In this document: piece by piece, positions 1-10,751 of the stretch
Position numbering within the stretch: the stretch's first letter is position 1
Layout of the letters: each line of letters begins with the position of its first letter
Source of the DNA: Podospora comata
Taxonomy: Eukaryota > Ascomycota > Sordariomycetes > Sordariales > Podosporaceae
Assembly (NCBI GenBank): GCA_017354895.1
Contig: CP071499.1
Coordinates: 2,232,001 to 2,296,000 of the forward strand
Direction: 5' to 3'
DNA length: 64,000 nucleotides
Translations under genes and position numbers: made by a program
The notes under the pieces: generated by a model
The model's input: only the letters and a program-made list of their open reading frames with translations
What the model was told of the DNA's origin: nothing
The model's database searches: none

Positions 1-1299
1 GAATCGCCATGTTTTTTTTTCCGGGGGTGAGCATATTGCTACTCCATGGGTTTTGATGTGTGGGACCGGCTGCCAGTGAGAGAGCTGCGGCGCGTTTTAT
101 GTCAATCAACCACGATCAAGCGATCGAAGAGTGCAGCCCGATCCGTGGTGGTGGAGACCACTCTCACATTCACCAAACCAAACGCGGACTCCTCCGCAAC
201 CCGGCAGATTGACTGCAAGCCAACTCACTCGAGGTTTCTGCAAGGCTGGTCTTATGTACAAGACTCTGGTCGAACCAGAAAGCCAGTGTGGGATGGCTTA
301 TCAGCGTCCCGTCATATCCTGTTTCCTTTCTGATGACCAGTTATGCCTTCATTGCTGTTTCCCGTGATTTTTGAAAAAGCTATTCGACGGTTTGGAATAC
401 GCAAAGTTGCTGGTCTTGAAGGTGGGGGTCCCTTCGTTGGCTGTTTGCCGTCTCATGAGGAAGAGGACACCGTCTGGGGAGGGTGCTGGGTGATAAAACA
501 CTGGAAGCTGATATGAGCATATCGCGGTTGGAGAAGTTGGCATTGGTTGGGCCACAACACCAAGGGTTGAGGCGGAATGTGAGGAGCGGGTCATTTGGAC
601 AAGCTTCCAGGGCGAGCGAGCCCTTTTGGGCATTGTCGAAACCCACCGTTACCCGCTGCCGGCCGGGTGTACAAGTCAACCCCTTGACCATAACATCAAC
701 ACACGCAGCCAATGGCTACCTCGGACACAACACAGACCAGCCATCCAGCCTCGTGCCTCACGGGTAGGGCACAATGAGCGGTCAATGAAAAACCTCATCG
801 TCACAAATCGTCTTCGGTTGGATGGAGGGTATCGTCAGTAAGAGGCTCTTGGTGGCTTTCTGGGCACTGTTCAGGACAAGTAGAATGATGGTGATGGAAG
901 GTGGTGATGGAAGTGAGACTGGCTCGTGCCATGAGCTTCAAGCAGGCAGACCGAGGGATGTGGACAAACCGGGCCTGTGCTTGCCACGGCAAGACAACCT
1001 GAAGAGGAGAATGCAAGATATTTTAGCTTGTCTGGGAGCAAGAGGCCCAGAGGTAACCTTTAGTTTTAAGTTAGCCAACCTATCATGTTCTTTGGGCTCT
1101 TGGTGAAAGTAGCAAGGTAGGCTGGGAGGGCCCTGGCCATTATCGCTCGGCCGGTACGTAATTTCTTGCAGCCGATCGACCTTCCTCCATCTTTCTCTCC
1201 TACAACCTCCACACCTGTCTCTCGACTTGCGCTTGCTGCCACCGTCCACCCACCTCAGCAAACGCCCATTAACCGACAATAGCGTTGACGCTCAACAAA
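1..1299. other. Intergenic DNA upstream of the Rsf1-like gene
   Basis: No protein family is recognisable on either strand; open frames here are short and have no conserved look. The last 150 bases or so are pyrimidine-rich (CT/CCACC-rich) and run into the AUG of the next gene, as expected for a fungal 5' leader. A poly-T run lies near the left edge (about 11-20). I see no RNA gene or repeat family. Confidence 0.6.
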
Positions 1300-3481
1300 A
1301 TGGCCGACGACGATTCTTCAGATCTCTCGTCTATTTCATCGCTATCGGCGCCTCCTAGTGACGATGAGTCTGGTCTCGAATTGACCAAGGAAAAGGGCAT
1401 TCTGAAGTTCTTCCACAAGATCGATCGCAACCCTGCCTTGGAACCCAAGGAGAAGACACCGCCCCGACCCAAGAGAGAGCCATCGCCACCACACGAATAT
1501 GTGCTAGCTGACAACCCCGACATCGCTGTACGTATTTCTGGCATCATTCGCGTCATTGAAGCGTTGCGACGCGAAAGATCGCGCACAGCGTGCCCCCCTG
1601 CGAGGGCTAGATAGCTGTCCCGCGGCAGCTATGTGGGGGACCAAGCTGACTTTTTTGTGTGCTCACAGTTTATCGTAATGTTCCGCGCCCGATTCGCCGA
1701 AGCTTTCCCCAAAAGTCTGGCGAACTTTGGACCGCAAGAGCTGGAGCGCGATGTCGTCGATTCTGTTCCTGGCGAGCGCGTCGAGCACTTTTTGTGCGCC
1801 ATCTTGGGGCTTTTGCTGAACAGGAAGCAGGATGTCAAGTACGTCATTTCCAAGCTGCGGAGGCTATCGAAAACCTATTTGATCTGAACAAACCGCTGAT
1901 TCCATCCGGTGCATAGGCCTGGCCACTACAATCGCGCGTTGGAGGAGGCTGTTCAGTCGCACAAGGGACAGTGGGCGAGGGATTGGGAGAGCCGAAACCC
2001 GCTTTCTGGGGGTGCCACGTTTGCGTCCATGACGCCAGTCCAACGGGTATGGTCTAGCTCTGAAGTCTGCAGTGATCTGCTTATTTTGCTAATCTCTCTC
2101 GCCATTGTAATTGCAGCTCACCTTGTTGCGCACGCTTATTCAATGGTCGCTCGCCTCCTCCGATGCGATCAAGTCAATGATCAACCAGCAATACAAGAAC
2201 CGACACGAAGATGATCGCAACATTCCTCTCAGCGTTCAGGTGTGGGGCGGAGACGGTGACAAGCGCCGGTACTTCTTAATTGAGGGCAACGACGACACCT
2301 CCTTCCGTGTGTACAGGGAGAGCAATCCAGCCGGTGTTCACCGGACCTGGTGGAGCGTTGCTGGCAGCATTGAGGAGCTTCAGGCTCTAGCCAACAAGTT
2401 GGAGACTCAGGATGGAGGGCCCAAGGCTAGGCAGTTCGCAAAGAACATTCTCAATGCGATTCCTAGATTTGAGGCTACCGAGGAGAAGAGGAGACGCAGG
2501 GAGTATCGCCAGATGCAGAAGGAACGGTTCAGGCGGCCAGAGCCTGGTTTCTCTCTCTATGAGGGCCGCACCAGAGGCAAGAGGATGAAGTACACATATT
2601 CCGACGACGAGGCCGAGTTTCTAACCGATTCCACCAACCGCCGATCTACTCGCAACACACGTAACCACACACCGGCCGAGCCAAGTGGTCCAGTCACTAC
2701 TGCGAGCGGGCGCCAGATTAGAGCCCCTACGAGACTCAACGCAGAGAAATCCAGCGAAGCTCCGAGCGCGGCTACTAGTGTTCAGGGCGATGACACAGAG
2801 AACAAGGAGAATGAGCTTGGGCCAAGGGGACGCCCTAGACGCTCTGCTGCTGTCAATCACGGTACAAACGGCTGGGCCGCCAGCAAAAAGAGAAAGAGCG
2901 AGGAGTTCGAGTCGGATGCGTCAGACGGAAGCGAGCCTGATTTTGGGGATGACGAAGAGGAGGAGGCCGACATACCAGACGAGTCTGAAGACGAGGAGGA
3001 ATTCGAGGAGGATTCGCCCATGGACGAGGATTTGGAGGATCAGGCCGAACCCGGCAGCAAAATCTTCAAATTCCCGATCCGAGTTGCGTTTGATGAGAAC
3101 AACAAGGTGCGGCAAATTCCTGGCCCGCCCGTGGTTGTTTCACCAAAGAACGCCAGGGCTGCAGCTCGCAGGAATGTGGTTGTGAGTGAGAGCTCCGAGT
3201 CGACTGGCGCAGAGGATGAGCCAGAGGAGCCAGAGCCACCGGCCGCTGAGGAGATTATCGCCGTCCCAGCCAAACGCGCCTCGACACCTCAGACCCAAAC
3301 GGAGACTAATGTTGACAAGTCTGGCGAGAAGGAGGTTAAGACTACGGATGAGGTTATGGCTCCTCCCACGCCCTCGAGCGGGCCAGCCACGGCTTTGGCT
3401 TTCCGGGGCAGTCCAGAGAAGCCAGCGCAGCCGCCAATGGCTGCGGCGCAGGCTGTACCAGCCGTGGGCGACATCGAGTAA
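1300..3481 (+). CDS. Rsf1/WHIM-domain chromatin-remodelling subunit
   Basis: Four exons (1300-1527, 1669-1838, 1917-2046, 2117-3481) give 630 residues, and the junction phases agree. The N-terminus is acidic and serine-rich (DLSSISSLSAPPSDDES). The next part (about residues 70-180) looks like the helical WHIM1/DDT-type region, with FPKSLANFGPQELERDV and LLRTLIQWSLASSDAIK. Then comes a WHIM2/Rsf1-like stretch: VWGGDGDKRRYFLIEG, FRVYRES and TWWSVAGSIEEL. In human RSF1 and CECR2 the same layout serves ISWI remodelling complexes by spacing nucleosomes and contacting linker DNA. The C-terminal half is low-complexity, with basic and strongly acidic runs, and is probably disordered. Family assignment rests on motif resemblance, so the exact orthologue (an ISWI accessory factor or another remodeller subunit) is not certain. 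It is probably nuclear. The first AUG opening the acidic motif was chosen as start. Confidence 0.75.
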
Positions 3482-4011
3482 GGCGACATCATCAAGGAGG
3501 CCGGCTGGTGAACTTGGGGGGTTTCGGGAGATTATTTACTGCAGTATGATGGTGTATGCGGCTCCTGAGGCGGGAGAAAAAGGAGAAGGCGTTTTGTAGA
3601 TGAAATCGTTTGGGACTGTGATCGCCTGTTATTGGAGGTCTTTTCAAGGAAGCCAGCTCAGCTGTTTTATTTATTTCAGACCGTTTATGTCATACAGTCG
3701 GGTAGACAGCGGGGTTGCTGGGTCAAAAAGCAGGTTATCATGGAGGAAGAGCTTGGTGTTGGGGGGAGGGTTGAGTATGCTGATTAGCTGTTTTTATGTT
3801 CTACGAACTGCATGGCTATTCTTGTTAGGAAGAGAAAGAACACTGAGAACATGTATCTTCACAACATGAAATAACTGTTGAACTCTTTGATTTTGCGTCG
3901 ACAAGATAACCAATATCCATATTCCGTGCAATGCCGTGTGTTGTACGCGTATGTCATTATTATATATGAAAACCTCTCCCCCTTCTTTCTCACATGGTAT
4001 CATTCACCCTT
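3482..4011. other. 3' flanks between two convergent genes
   Basis: This 530-base stretch lies between the stop of the Rsf1-like gene on the plus strand and the stop of the DUF1770 gene on the minus strand. It is relatively T-rich and should hold both 3' UTRs. I see no further gene. Confidence 0.6.
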
Positions 4012-4580
4012 CTACCTCCTCTTATACCCCCTCTCCCCGGGAATTGGCCAGTTATTCACACCCCACCACCACCGCCTCACCCGCGCACCCAGGCTCTGCC
4101 CGCTGAGCTGGGCATTTCTGTTCCAATGCTGCCAACCGCAAATCGCGAGGTTGTAAGCAACGCCTTGAACGAGAGGCATGATCATCTATTTTGTCCCCTA
4201 TTAGTCTTACTTTCCTCTACCGTCTGTTCCCCCCGACTGGAGCTCACCTGATCCCTCGCCGTGATTAGAGCGATCTTCCACCAGGTATCCGCGTTTTTGA
4301 TGCTGGCGAGGTAGGACTGTTCAAACCTGAGGTCGGGGAGCGGGGGGAGGTGATGGCGGGAGACGGGTTTTATTTTGCGGGAAGAGGAATGGGGGTAGTC
4401 TTCATCGTCGTCGGAGAGGTCGGATAGGTCGGTTTCGGGGTCTGATGTTGAGGAGATGTGGACGGGAGTCTTTTTGGAGGCAGCGGTGGATGGGTTGGTG
4501 TCGTGGGCGGCGGAAGGGGAGGGGTTGATGTGCGAGGTTTGGAGGGTTTCGGCTACCTGGAGGGGGAGGGAGTCTGCCAT
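4012..4580 (-). CDS. DUF1770 family protein (Atg43-like mitochondrial outer-membrane protein)
   Basis: Two exons (4580-4248 and 4185-4012; 62-nt intron with donor GTGAGC) encode 168 residues. A serine/acidic N-terminal half (DLSDLSDDDEDYPHSSS) precedes the family signature LPPLPDLRFEQSYLASI. After WWKIALITARDQ the second exon resumes with MIMPLVQGVAYNLAICGW, a hydrophobic stretch ending in a basic tail. This pattern (LPDLRFEQSYL, then RDQ-MPLVQG with a C-terminal membrane segment) is what I recall for fungal DUF1770. The fission-yeast member, Atg43, is a mitophagy receptor on the mitochondrial outer membrane. That link is from memory and receptor function here is inference. The start is the ATG giving MADSLPLQ; an in-frame ATG four codons upstream is possible. 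The gene is divergent from SUP45. Confidence 0.72.
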
Positions 4581-5421
4581 GGTGGACAACAATGGACGTG
4601 TGTGAGGGAAGAAAGGGAGCTTGTTTGTGATAGTGGGGGGTGGTGGTGGTTCATTGATTGGGAGACGGGACTATACTATGGATGGGGGAAGTTGCATCAT
4701 AATACTAAGGTGGTCATAGCTTTGTTCCACTTGTTGGTAGTTAAGTGGATTGGTGCTTAGTGTAGTAGTAATGCTAGGTTGTCTAAGGGTCAGCCGGAAA
4801 GAAGGCTGACAGGATGTGGCTGAGGCTCTTCTTGATGAGTCTTCAAGACACGTGGAAGTCTTCTAGAATCGATAGCTGTGACGATGGTGAAGAAGCTTGG
4901 TTAGAGCCAAACAGTTCCCTGGTTTGCAGTGTCAGACAGACCGTCCAAAGTCACAATCCCAGGTTTCTGTATGATACAGCGTCAGCAGCGTCAGAGCATG
5001 TAACAGCTGCAAATGCCCCACACCCAATCAGGGTAATCGGGCTGACCGCCCAATGATGACTCGCAGTCAGGCAACACTTGTGGGGTCAGGAGCGCCATTG
5101 CTGGCTCCAATGCGCCAGGTCTTAAAAAGCCATAAAAGCCCTTTTTACAGGCTTTCCCTCGCCCTGCGAAACCCCTCCCTGACGAGTTGGCCAACCCCAC
5201 CACCAATTTTTTGAGATTTCCCTGCCCCCAAGAAACCAACACCAAAAAATCAAAGAAACCCAAACCCCGCTCGCTTTCCCACAACCCCTTGCGGAGAAGG
5301 AGTTTGCGCGGCGAGTCTCTTCTTCTTCCCCTTCTCTTTTTCCAGTCTCTTTTTTTCTTCTCCTTCTTGTTCGACAGCACTTTAACGGGTTTTGATTCGC
5401 TTCAGTCGTTAATTGTTCAAC
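4581..5421. promoter_or_regulatory. Divergent promoter region, DUF1770 gene / SUP45
   Basis: These 841 bases separate two head-to-head genes. The half next to SUP45 (about 5100-5415) is strongly pyrimidine-rich on the plus strand, with long CT/T runs, typical of leaders of highly expressed fungal translation genes. CCAAT occurs at about 5049-5053 and 5107-5111 and could be HAP-type sites, but neither is tested. No gene is seen inside. Confidence 0.5.
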
Positions 5422-7049
5422 ATGAGCGACCCCAACGCCAACGAGGCGGAGAAGAACGTGAGCACATCTACCTTTCTCCTTCTTTACCTTGCCCAACCCT
5501 GTCTCTCGGCCGATTCCGTTGGGGCGCGCCATTTTTCGCTTCTTTGGGTCTGGTTTACTGATGCCGTATCATGATGAATAGATTGAGATATGGAAGGTGA
5601 AGAAGTTGATTAAGCGCCTGGAGGCCGCTCGCGGCAATGGCACCAGCATGATCTCCCTCATTATTCGTACGTGCTCGCTGCTCTCTCTTCGCACATTCCC
5701 GTGTGCCCAGCCGGGCCTGGTGTGGCTGCCCGCCCGCCGATGCCTTAGCCGAACTCAATGCCACCAAGCAACATGTGACTGACTTTCTTGACAGCTCCCA
5801 AGGATCAGATTTCCCGTGCGGCCAAGATGTTGGCTGAAGAATACGTATGTCTTTTTCTGACCCTCCCTCGCACCTTGATGGCCTCAGGGAAAGCTAACGC
5901 GTGGTGTCACAGGGTACCGCCTCCAACATCAAGTCCCGTGTCAATCGTCAGTCTGTCTTGTCGGCCATTACCTCGACCCAGCAGCGTCTCAAGCTGTACA
6001 ACAAGGTCCCTCCCAATGGCCTCGTCGTCTACTGCGGTGAAATCTTGACCTCGGAAGGCAAGGAACGCAAGGTCAATATCGATTTCGAGCCCTTCAAGCC
6101 CATCAACACTTCGCTCTACCTCTGTGACAACAAGTTCCATACCGAGGCGCTTGCTGAGCTTCTCGAGTCTGATCAGAAGTTCGGTTTCATTGTCATGGAC
6201 GGTAACGGAGCTCTGTTCGGCACCCTGAGTGGAAACACCCGTGACATTGTTCACAAGTTCTCGGTCGATCTTCCCAAGAAGCACGGTCGTGGCGGTCAGT
6301 CCGCTCTGCGTTTCGCCCGTCTCAGAGAGGAAAAGCGTCACAACTACGTGCGCAAGGTTGCCGAGTTGGCCGTCCAGAACTTCATCACCAACGACAAGGT
6401 CAACGTTATGGGTATTGTGCTTGCTGGTTCTGCCGATTTCAAGAACGATCTCAACGCCTCCGACATGTTCGATCAGCGTCTTGCCACCAAGGTCATCAAG
6501 GTTGTTGATGTGTCTTATGGTGGTGAGAACGGGTTCAACCAGGCCATCGAGTTGGCTTCTGAGACCCTCGGCAACGTCAAGTTCATTCAGGAGAAGAAGC
6601 TCATCGGCAAGTACTTTGAGGAAATCAGCCAGGATACCGGACGTATCTGCTACGGTGTCGAGGATACCCTCAAGGCTTTGGAGCTCGGTGCTGTCGAGAC
6701 TTTGATTGTCTTTGAGAACCTCGAGGTCACACGCTGGGTCCTCAAGGACAGCAATGGTGCCGAGATTATCATTCATTCTACTAAGCAGCAGGATGCGGCT
6801 AACCGGGACCGGTTCATGGACAAGGAGACTGGCCAGGAGATGGAAGTTGTCTCCCAGGAGTCTTTCCTCGAGTGGATCGCCGAGCACTACAAGGATTTTG
6901 GTACCACTCTCGAGTTCGTTTCGGACAGGTCGACTGAGGGCAACCAGTTCGTCAAGGGCTTTGGCGGTATCGGTGGTATCCTCCGGTACAAGGTCAACTT
7001 TGAGCAGTTGAACGAAGTGGATGACGATGATGAGTACTACGACGATTGA
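5422..7049 (+). CDS. SUP45: Eukaryotic peptide chain release factor 1 (eRF1)
   Basis: Four exons (5422-5457, 5582-5666, 5795-5844, 5913-7049) encode 435 residues, the usual eRF1 length. The protein recognises all three stop codons in the ribosomal A site and, with eRF3, triggers peptide release. The N domain carries NIKS at residues 62-65 and YLCDNKF at 126-132, both stop-decoding motifs. The M domain carries GGQ at 184-186, which reaches the peptidyl-transferase centre. The C domain ends in the acidic tail DDDDEYYDD used in eRF3 contact. Three introns crowd the first 57 codons, a common arrangement in fungal housekeeping genes. All junction phases close properly. The factor is cytosolic, and nothing in the sequence suggests an altered genetic code. 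Confidence 0.98.
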
Positions 7050-8087
7050 CAGTTTGATTCCCTCGTTGATAGCGAGGGACCCGGAACTGAAGCCATCACG
7101 TCCGAGCCGGAGACACTGCATGCCGACCAGCCGCAAGCCAAGCCACGGAGCCAGGGGAAGTTGCCGCCTGCTCAGCGGCGGCTGATGAAGGGCTTTACGG
7201 CGAGCCCAGGGTCGACTGAGGTGTCGCGTCCTAGCCCGCTTCGCTCTGTAATGACGGCTTCTTAAGTTACCACTTTGCATAGGGTGGGGGTGTGTTGTCG
7301 AGGGGCTTGGTTTTTGGACACTCCTTTGTGGGGAGGTGTGCAGGACAGCTCTCGAGACACCATCCATCATCATCAAGTTTGCTTCCGAGGCCTTTTTATT
7401 TTTGTAAACTGCCTCCAGGAAGAATCGAGAGGAACGAGAAGTCGGACAAGTTCGTCAAAAGGTATCACTTCATTACAGGGCACGTCAGGTCAAGGAGGAA
7501 TGGTTCGGGGAAACCTTGGGGGCACGGGGCTGGACCGGATTTGAGATTTCGTTACTGATGTTTCAATTCCGGACCACGCGGGGTGTCTATTCGGTCTTTA
7601 CTACTGTCGATTCGCGGAAGGAAAGCAGGGCTTAGATATGTAGCTAGTTTGCGGGACCCAACACTCTTTTGTCACTTGATTTTGTTTCTTTTATTGTGTA
7701 TGATGACGCTTCTGTTGTGTATGAGTATGATGTTATGATGTATGAGTGAAAGTGACTTGAAAGGCCGTGTAACGAAAGACCGAACTCGGCCGGTAGAAAT
7801 ACAAGCCTGCGGGGTTTCAAACTCGAAAACTTTGTGAATCGAATCCGGGGGGCGGGGGGAAGGCGGGGGCACTTATGAGACGGGCGGGCCGGGCCGGTGG
7901 TGGTTGTATCACGCAAGGGGTGGGTAACTTCTCCGGATTTAGGTTGGACGTCAGTTTCTGTTCTTGTCGAGCGCAGGGCGTCAAACTTTTCATTTGAGTT
8001 TGTACATATCAATTGAGTCGCTATATCAGAGCGAACTCAGCTCCCTCTCATAACTGGCAACCATTACCGACAGAGGAGAGTTAGACA
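7050..8087. other. Intergenic region between SUP45 and the prephenate dehydratase gene
   Basis: About 1 kb, with the SUP45 3' UTR on the left and the promoter of the next gene on the right. I find no conserved open frame. TTGAGTCG at about 8012-8019 resembles half of a Gcn4/CPC-1 site (TGASTCA), which would suit an amino-acid biosynthesis gene, but the match is imperfect. Confidence 0.45.
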
Positions 8088-9095
8088 ATGGCGGAAAAGA
8101 CAAAAGTTGCCTTTTTGGGGCCGGTGGCTTCGTATTCTCACCAGGTATTTCTTTTTCAGTCATGCCATTTTTGTATTTCATGAGCTTTAGCTGACAGGTT
8201 GGGGGGTAGGCAACAAAATTGGCCTTTCCGGATGAAAACACGCATGAGCTCATCCCCGTGAAGACGATCCGCGGTTTGTCTCTTCCCCCTTCCCTTTTTT
8301 TTTTTTGGTGCATATATTAATGATATAATAGAAGTCTTCGACACGGTCCAAGCCAGGGGTACAGAATACGGCGTCGTCCCGTTCGAGAACTCGACCCACG
8401 GCCCGGTGTCAATGACGCTGGAAGCGCTGGCTGATCGGGGGGATGAACTGCGGGATGTGGTTGTTTGCGGGGAGGTGTACCTGGGGGTTCACCACTTTTT
8501 GCTTGGGAAGAAAGAGGGGAGGTTGGAGGATGTGAGGAGGGTGTATAGTCATCCGCAGGCGTTTGGGCAGACGGGGAAGTGGATGAGGAGGTTTTTGCCT
8601 GGGGTTGAGATGGTGGAGGTTAGTAGTACGTCAAAGGCGGCGGAAATCGTGGCGACGGGGGGGGGTGAGGGGTGGGCGGCTGTGGCGGGGGAGATGGCGG
8701 GACGGGAGTATGGGCTTGGGGTGCTGGGGGAGAGGATTGAGGATAGGGGGGATAATGAGACTCGGTTTTTTGTTGTGGGGAGGAAACAGGAAAAGGGGAA
8801 GGGGAGGGGGAAGGGGAAGAATCTGGTCAGTTTTTGTGTGGGATCTTATGATGAGCCGGGGGCGTTGGCGGAGGTGTTGGGGTGTTTTAGGGAGAGGGGG
8901 TTGAACCTGACGAGCATTAATAGTGTTCCCGGGTTGAGGGAGGGGATGAGGCCGTTTGAGTATTTGTTTTTTGTGGAGTTTGAGGGGACGGGGCAGGTGG
9001 ATGAGGGGGAGAGGGTGAAGGGGGTTTTGGAGGATTTGGAGAGCAAGACGAAGGGGTGGAGGTATCTGGGGGGGTGGGAGAGTGCGAGGAGGTAG
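8088..9095 (+). CDS. PHA2: Prephenate dehydratase with C-terminal ACT domain
   Basis: Three exons (8088-8144, 8210-8273, 8332-9095) encode 294 residues. The enzyme converts prephenate to phenylpyruvate, the committed step to phenylalanine. Catalytic-domain signatures are VAFLGPVASYSHQA at the N-terminus, GVVPFENSTHGPV, YSHPQAFGQ and the NETRFFVV threonine/arginine motif. An ACT regulatory domain covers roughly residues 205-280 (DEPGALAEVLGCFRERGLNLTSI), where phenylalanine feedback is expected. Between them lies a Lys/Gly linker (EKGKGRGKGK) encoded by a perfect four-run G tract at 8795-8816. Codons in exon 3 are unusually G-rich on the coding strand, far more than in SUP45. Its right neighbour in the same direction starts 282 bases downstream; the two are unlikely to be functionally linked. 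Confidence 0.93.
8795..8816 (+). other. Potential G-quadruplex in the PHA2 linker
   Basis: Four runs of four or five G separated by one or two A (GGGGAAGGGGAGGGGGAAGG and onward) lie on the coding strand, so both DNA and mRNA could fold into a G-quadruplex. The tract encodes the Lys/Gly-rich linker between the catalytic and ACT domains. Folding is inferred from the pattern only. Confidence 0.6.
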
Positions 9096-9377
9096 AGGGA
9101 AGGGGAAAAAAAGACATGAAGACATACTAGAGATCTTTGGGAAGAAAGCTTGAAAGTAAACTGAGAGAAGAAGGGGACGGAATTATACCAAAGAAATGGC
9201 ACGTCTAACCCTAACCCTCTCCTTTTTTGGTTCATACCTATCTCACTTGGTGAATTCAACGTCAGTTGGTTGATGTACCAATCGACTTAACACACAGCTC
9301 ATCAACCCTGAGCAATACACAAACAAACTCAATTTCCCGTAGAGTCTTTTATTCCCAATCATCGCACACTTCTCCCA

Positions 9378-10514
9378 ATGCGCTCAATAGGCCCCCTCCT
9401 CACCCACCACCTCCGCCTCCGTCCACCACCACGGCTCCCTCATCTTCTCACACCTCACGACCAAAAACCATACTCCTCCTCCCCTTTACCACCACCACTG
9501 ATAAACCCCGAATCCTACCTCGCCTCCGCCCGCCAAAAGTTTGTCTCTCAACCCCCCAAAATCATCTCAGCAACCCTCACCCGCTCAAAAGCAGACCAGC
9601 TCACCCTCGCCCTCGAAGACGCCAACCCCGCCTTTCGCCAATCGCACGGTGAATTCGAGGACGGTGACCCGCTTCCTCAGGGGTATCACATGGTTTACTT
9701 TGAACCTAAGATATCGTCTTACCAGCCGATGGCTGACGGGACAGACCCGTATCATTTCCCGGGGGGGCCTTTCGCAAGAAGGATGTGGGTTGGGGGGGAG
9801 GTAGATTTTGAGAGGGAGTACATGGGGTGTATGTTGCTGGGTGAAGGGGGGAAGGAAACAAAGGCGGAGTGTAGGGAGTGGGTTGAGAGTGAGGGGGTGG
9901 AGGTGAAGGGGGGGAAGGTTTTTGTCGAGGTGGGGAGGGAGTATTTTGCTGTGACAGGGGAAGAAAAAGTGAAGGTGCTGACAGAGAAGAGGAGGCTGGT
10001 GTTTTTGAGGCCGTTGGAGGAGGAGCTGGCGCGGCAGGTTGAGAGACTGAGACTGGGTGACAAGAAGGCCGTGGAGAGGAAAAAGATCAAGGTTCCTTGG
10101 AGACCGTTTTTTTCCTTTTCTCTTAGGCCGGATGCCCAGTTTTTGTCGTTGTTTTCTGTCTTGACAAGCAATGCTCATCGGATTCATCTTGATAGCAAGT
10201 ATGCGAGGGTGGAGGAGGGGTATAAGGATGTGCTGGTTCATGGGCCTTTGACGCTGGTGTTGATGTTGGAGGGTCTTGCGTCTTATTTGCACAAGAGTGG
10301 AAAGGAGAAGAGGAGGTGGATAAAGAGTATGAGCTATAGGAACTTGGCGCCGCTGTTTAAGGGGGATGAGGTGAGGGTTTGTGGTACTTTGGCCAAGAGT
10401 CAAGGGGGTGGGGAAGGGGAGGAGGAGTGGGTGGTTTGGATTGAGGATTTCGAGGGGGGGTTGGCGGTCAAGGGGAGTGCTACTGTTGTTGGTAGGCAGG
10501 TGATGGGGTCGTGA
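9378..10514 (+). CDS. HTD2: Mitochondrial hydroxyacyl-thioester dehydratase type 2
   Basis: One exon, 378 residues. HTD2 dehydrates 3-hydroxyacyl-ACP in mitochondrial type II fatty-acid synthesis, which feeds lipoate production. The first 40 residues are rich in Arg, Leu, His and Pro without acidic residues, as in a matrix-targeting presequence. The C-terminal hot-dog half has the MaoC-like signature FSVLTSNAHRIHLD (N265, H267, H270) followed by YKDVLVHGPLT. The N-terminal half has PPLINPESYLASARQ and DGDPLPQGYHMVYF, typical of fungal HTD2. Codon choice is split: the first 85 codons are strongly C-rich, those after about 9770 strongly G-rich. It ends 237 bases from the convergent PEX3 stop. 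Confidence 0.88.
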   Translation: MRSIGPLLTHHLRLRPPPRLPHLLTPHDQKPYSSSPLPPPLINPESYLASARQKFVSQPPKIISATLTRSKADQLTLALEDANPAFRQSHGEFEDGDPLPQGYHMVYFEPKISSYQPMADGTDPYHFPGGPFARRMWVGGEVDFEREYMGCMLLGEGGKETKAECREWVESEGVEVKGGKVFVEVGREYFAVTGEEKVKVLTEKRRLVFLRPLEEELARQVERLRLGDKKAVERKKIKVPWRPFFSFSLRPDAQFLSLFSVLTSNAHRIHLDSKYARVEEGYKDVLVHGPLTLVLMLEGLASYLHKSGKEKRRWIKSMSYRNLAPLFKGDEVRVCGTLAKSQGGGEGEEEWVVWIEDFEGGLAVKGSATVVGRQVMGS

Positions 10515-10751
10515 TAGAGAACACAGTGCTACAAATTGTAATGTGTGAAAACTGTGCCTTGATGTATCCTTGATTTCATGCTAATAGTAATAACAGACCA
10601 TGTCTTGCTCTCTTTTCAACCCGTTGTATCCATGTCATGTAATATGTAAGTGATAATATCAAAATATAAAAACAAACAAATCATCAAAGTGAAAACCACC
10701 GCCCTCGTTCATGATTGTACATCCCAACTTCCCTCTCTTACACAAGACACC

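Noticed and set aside
5907-7376. 489-codon open frame antisense to eRF1
   Set aside because: Same effect of codon bias; the sense strand carries NIKS and GGQ motifs and a complete eRF1.
8088-10514. PHA2-HTD2 tandem as a functional unit or bicistronic pair like vertebrate RPP14-HTD2
   Set aside because: The upstream gene is prephenate dehydratase, not an RNase P subunit, and the 282-base gap with its own promoter-like sequence suggests independent genes.
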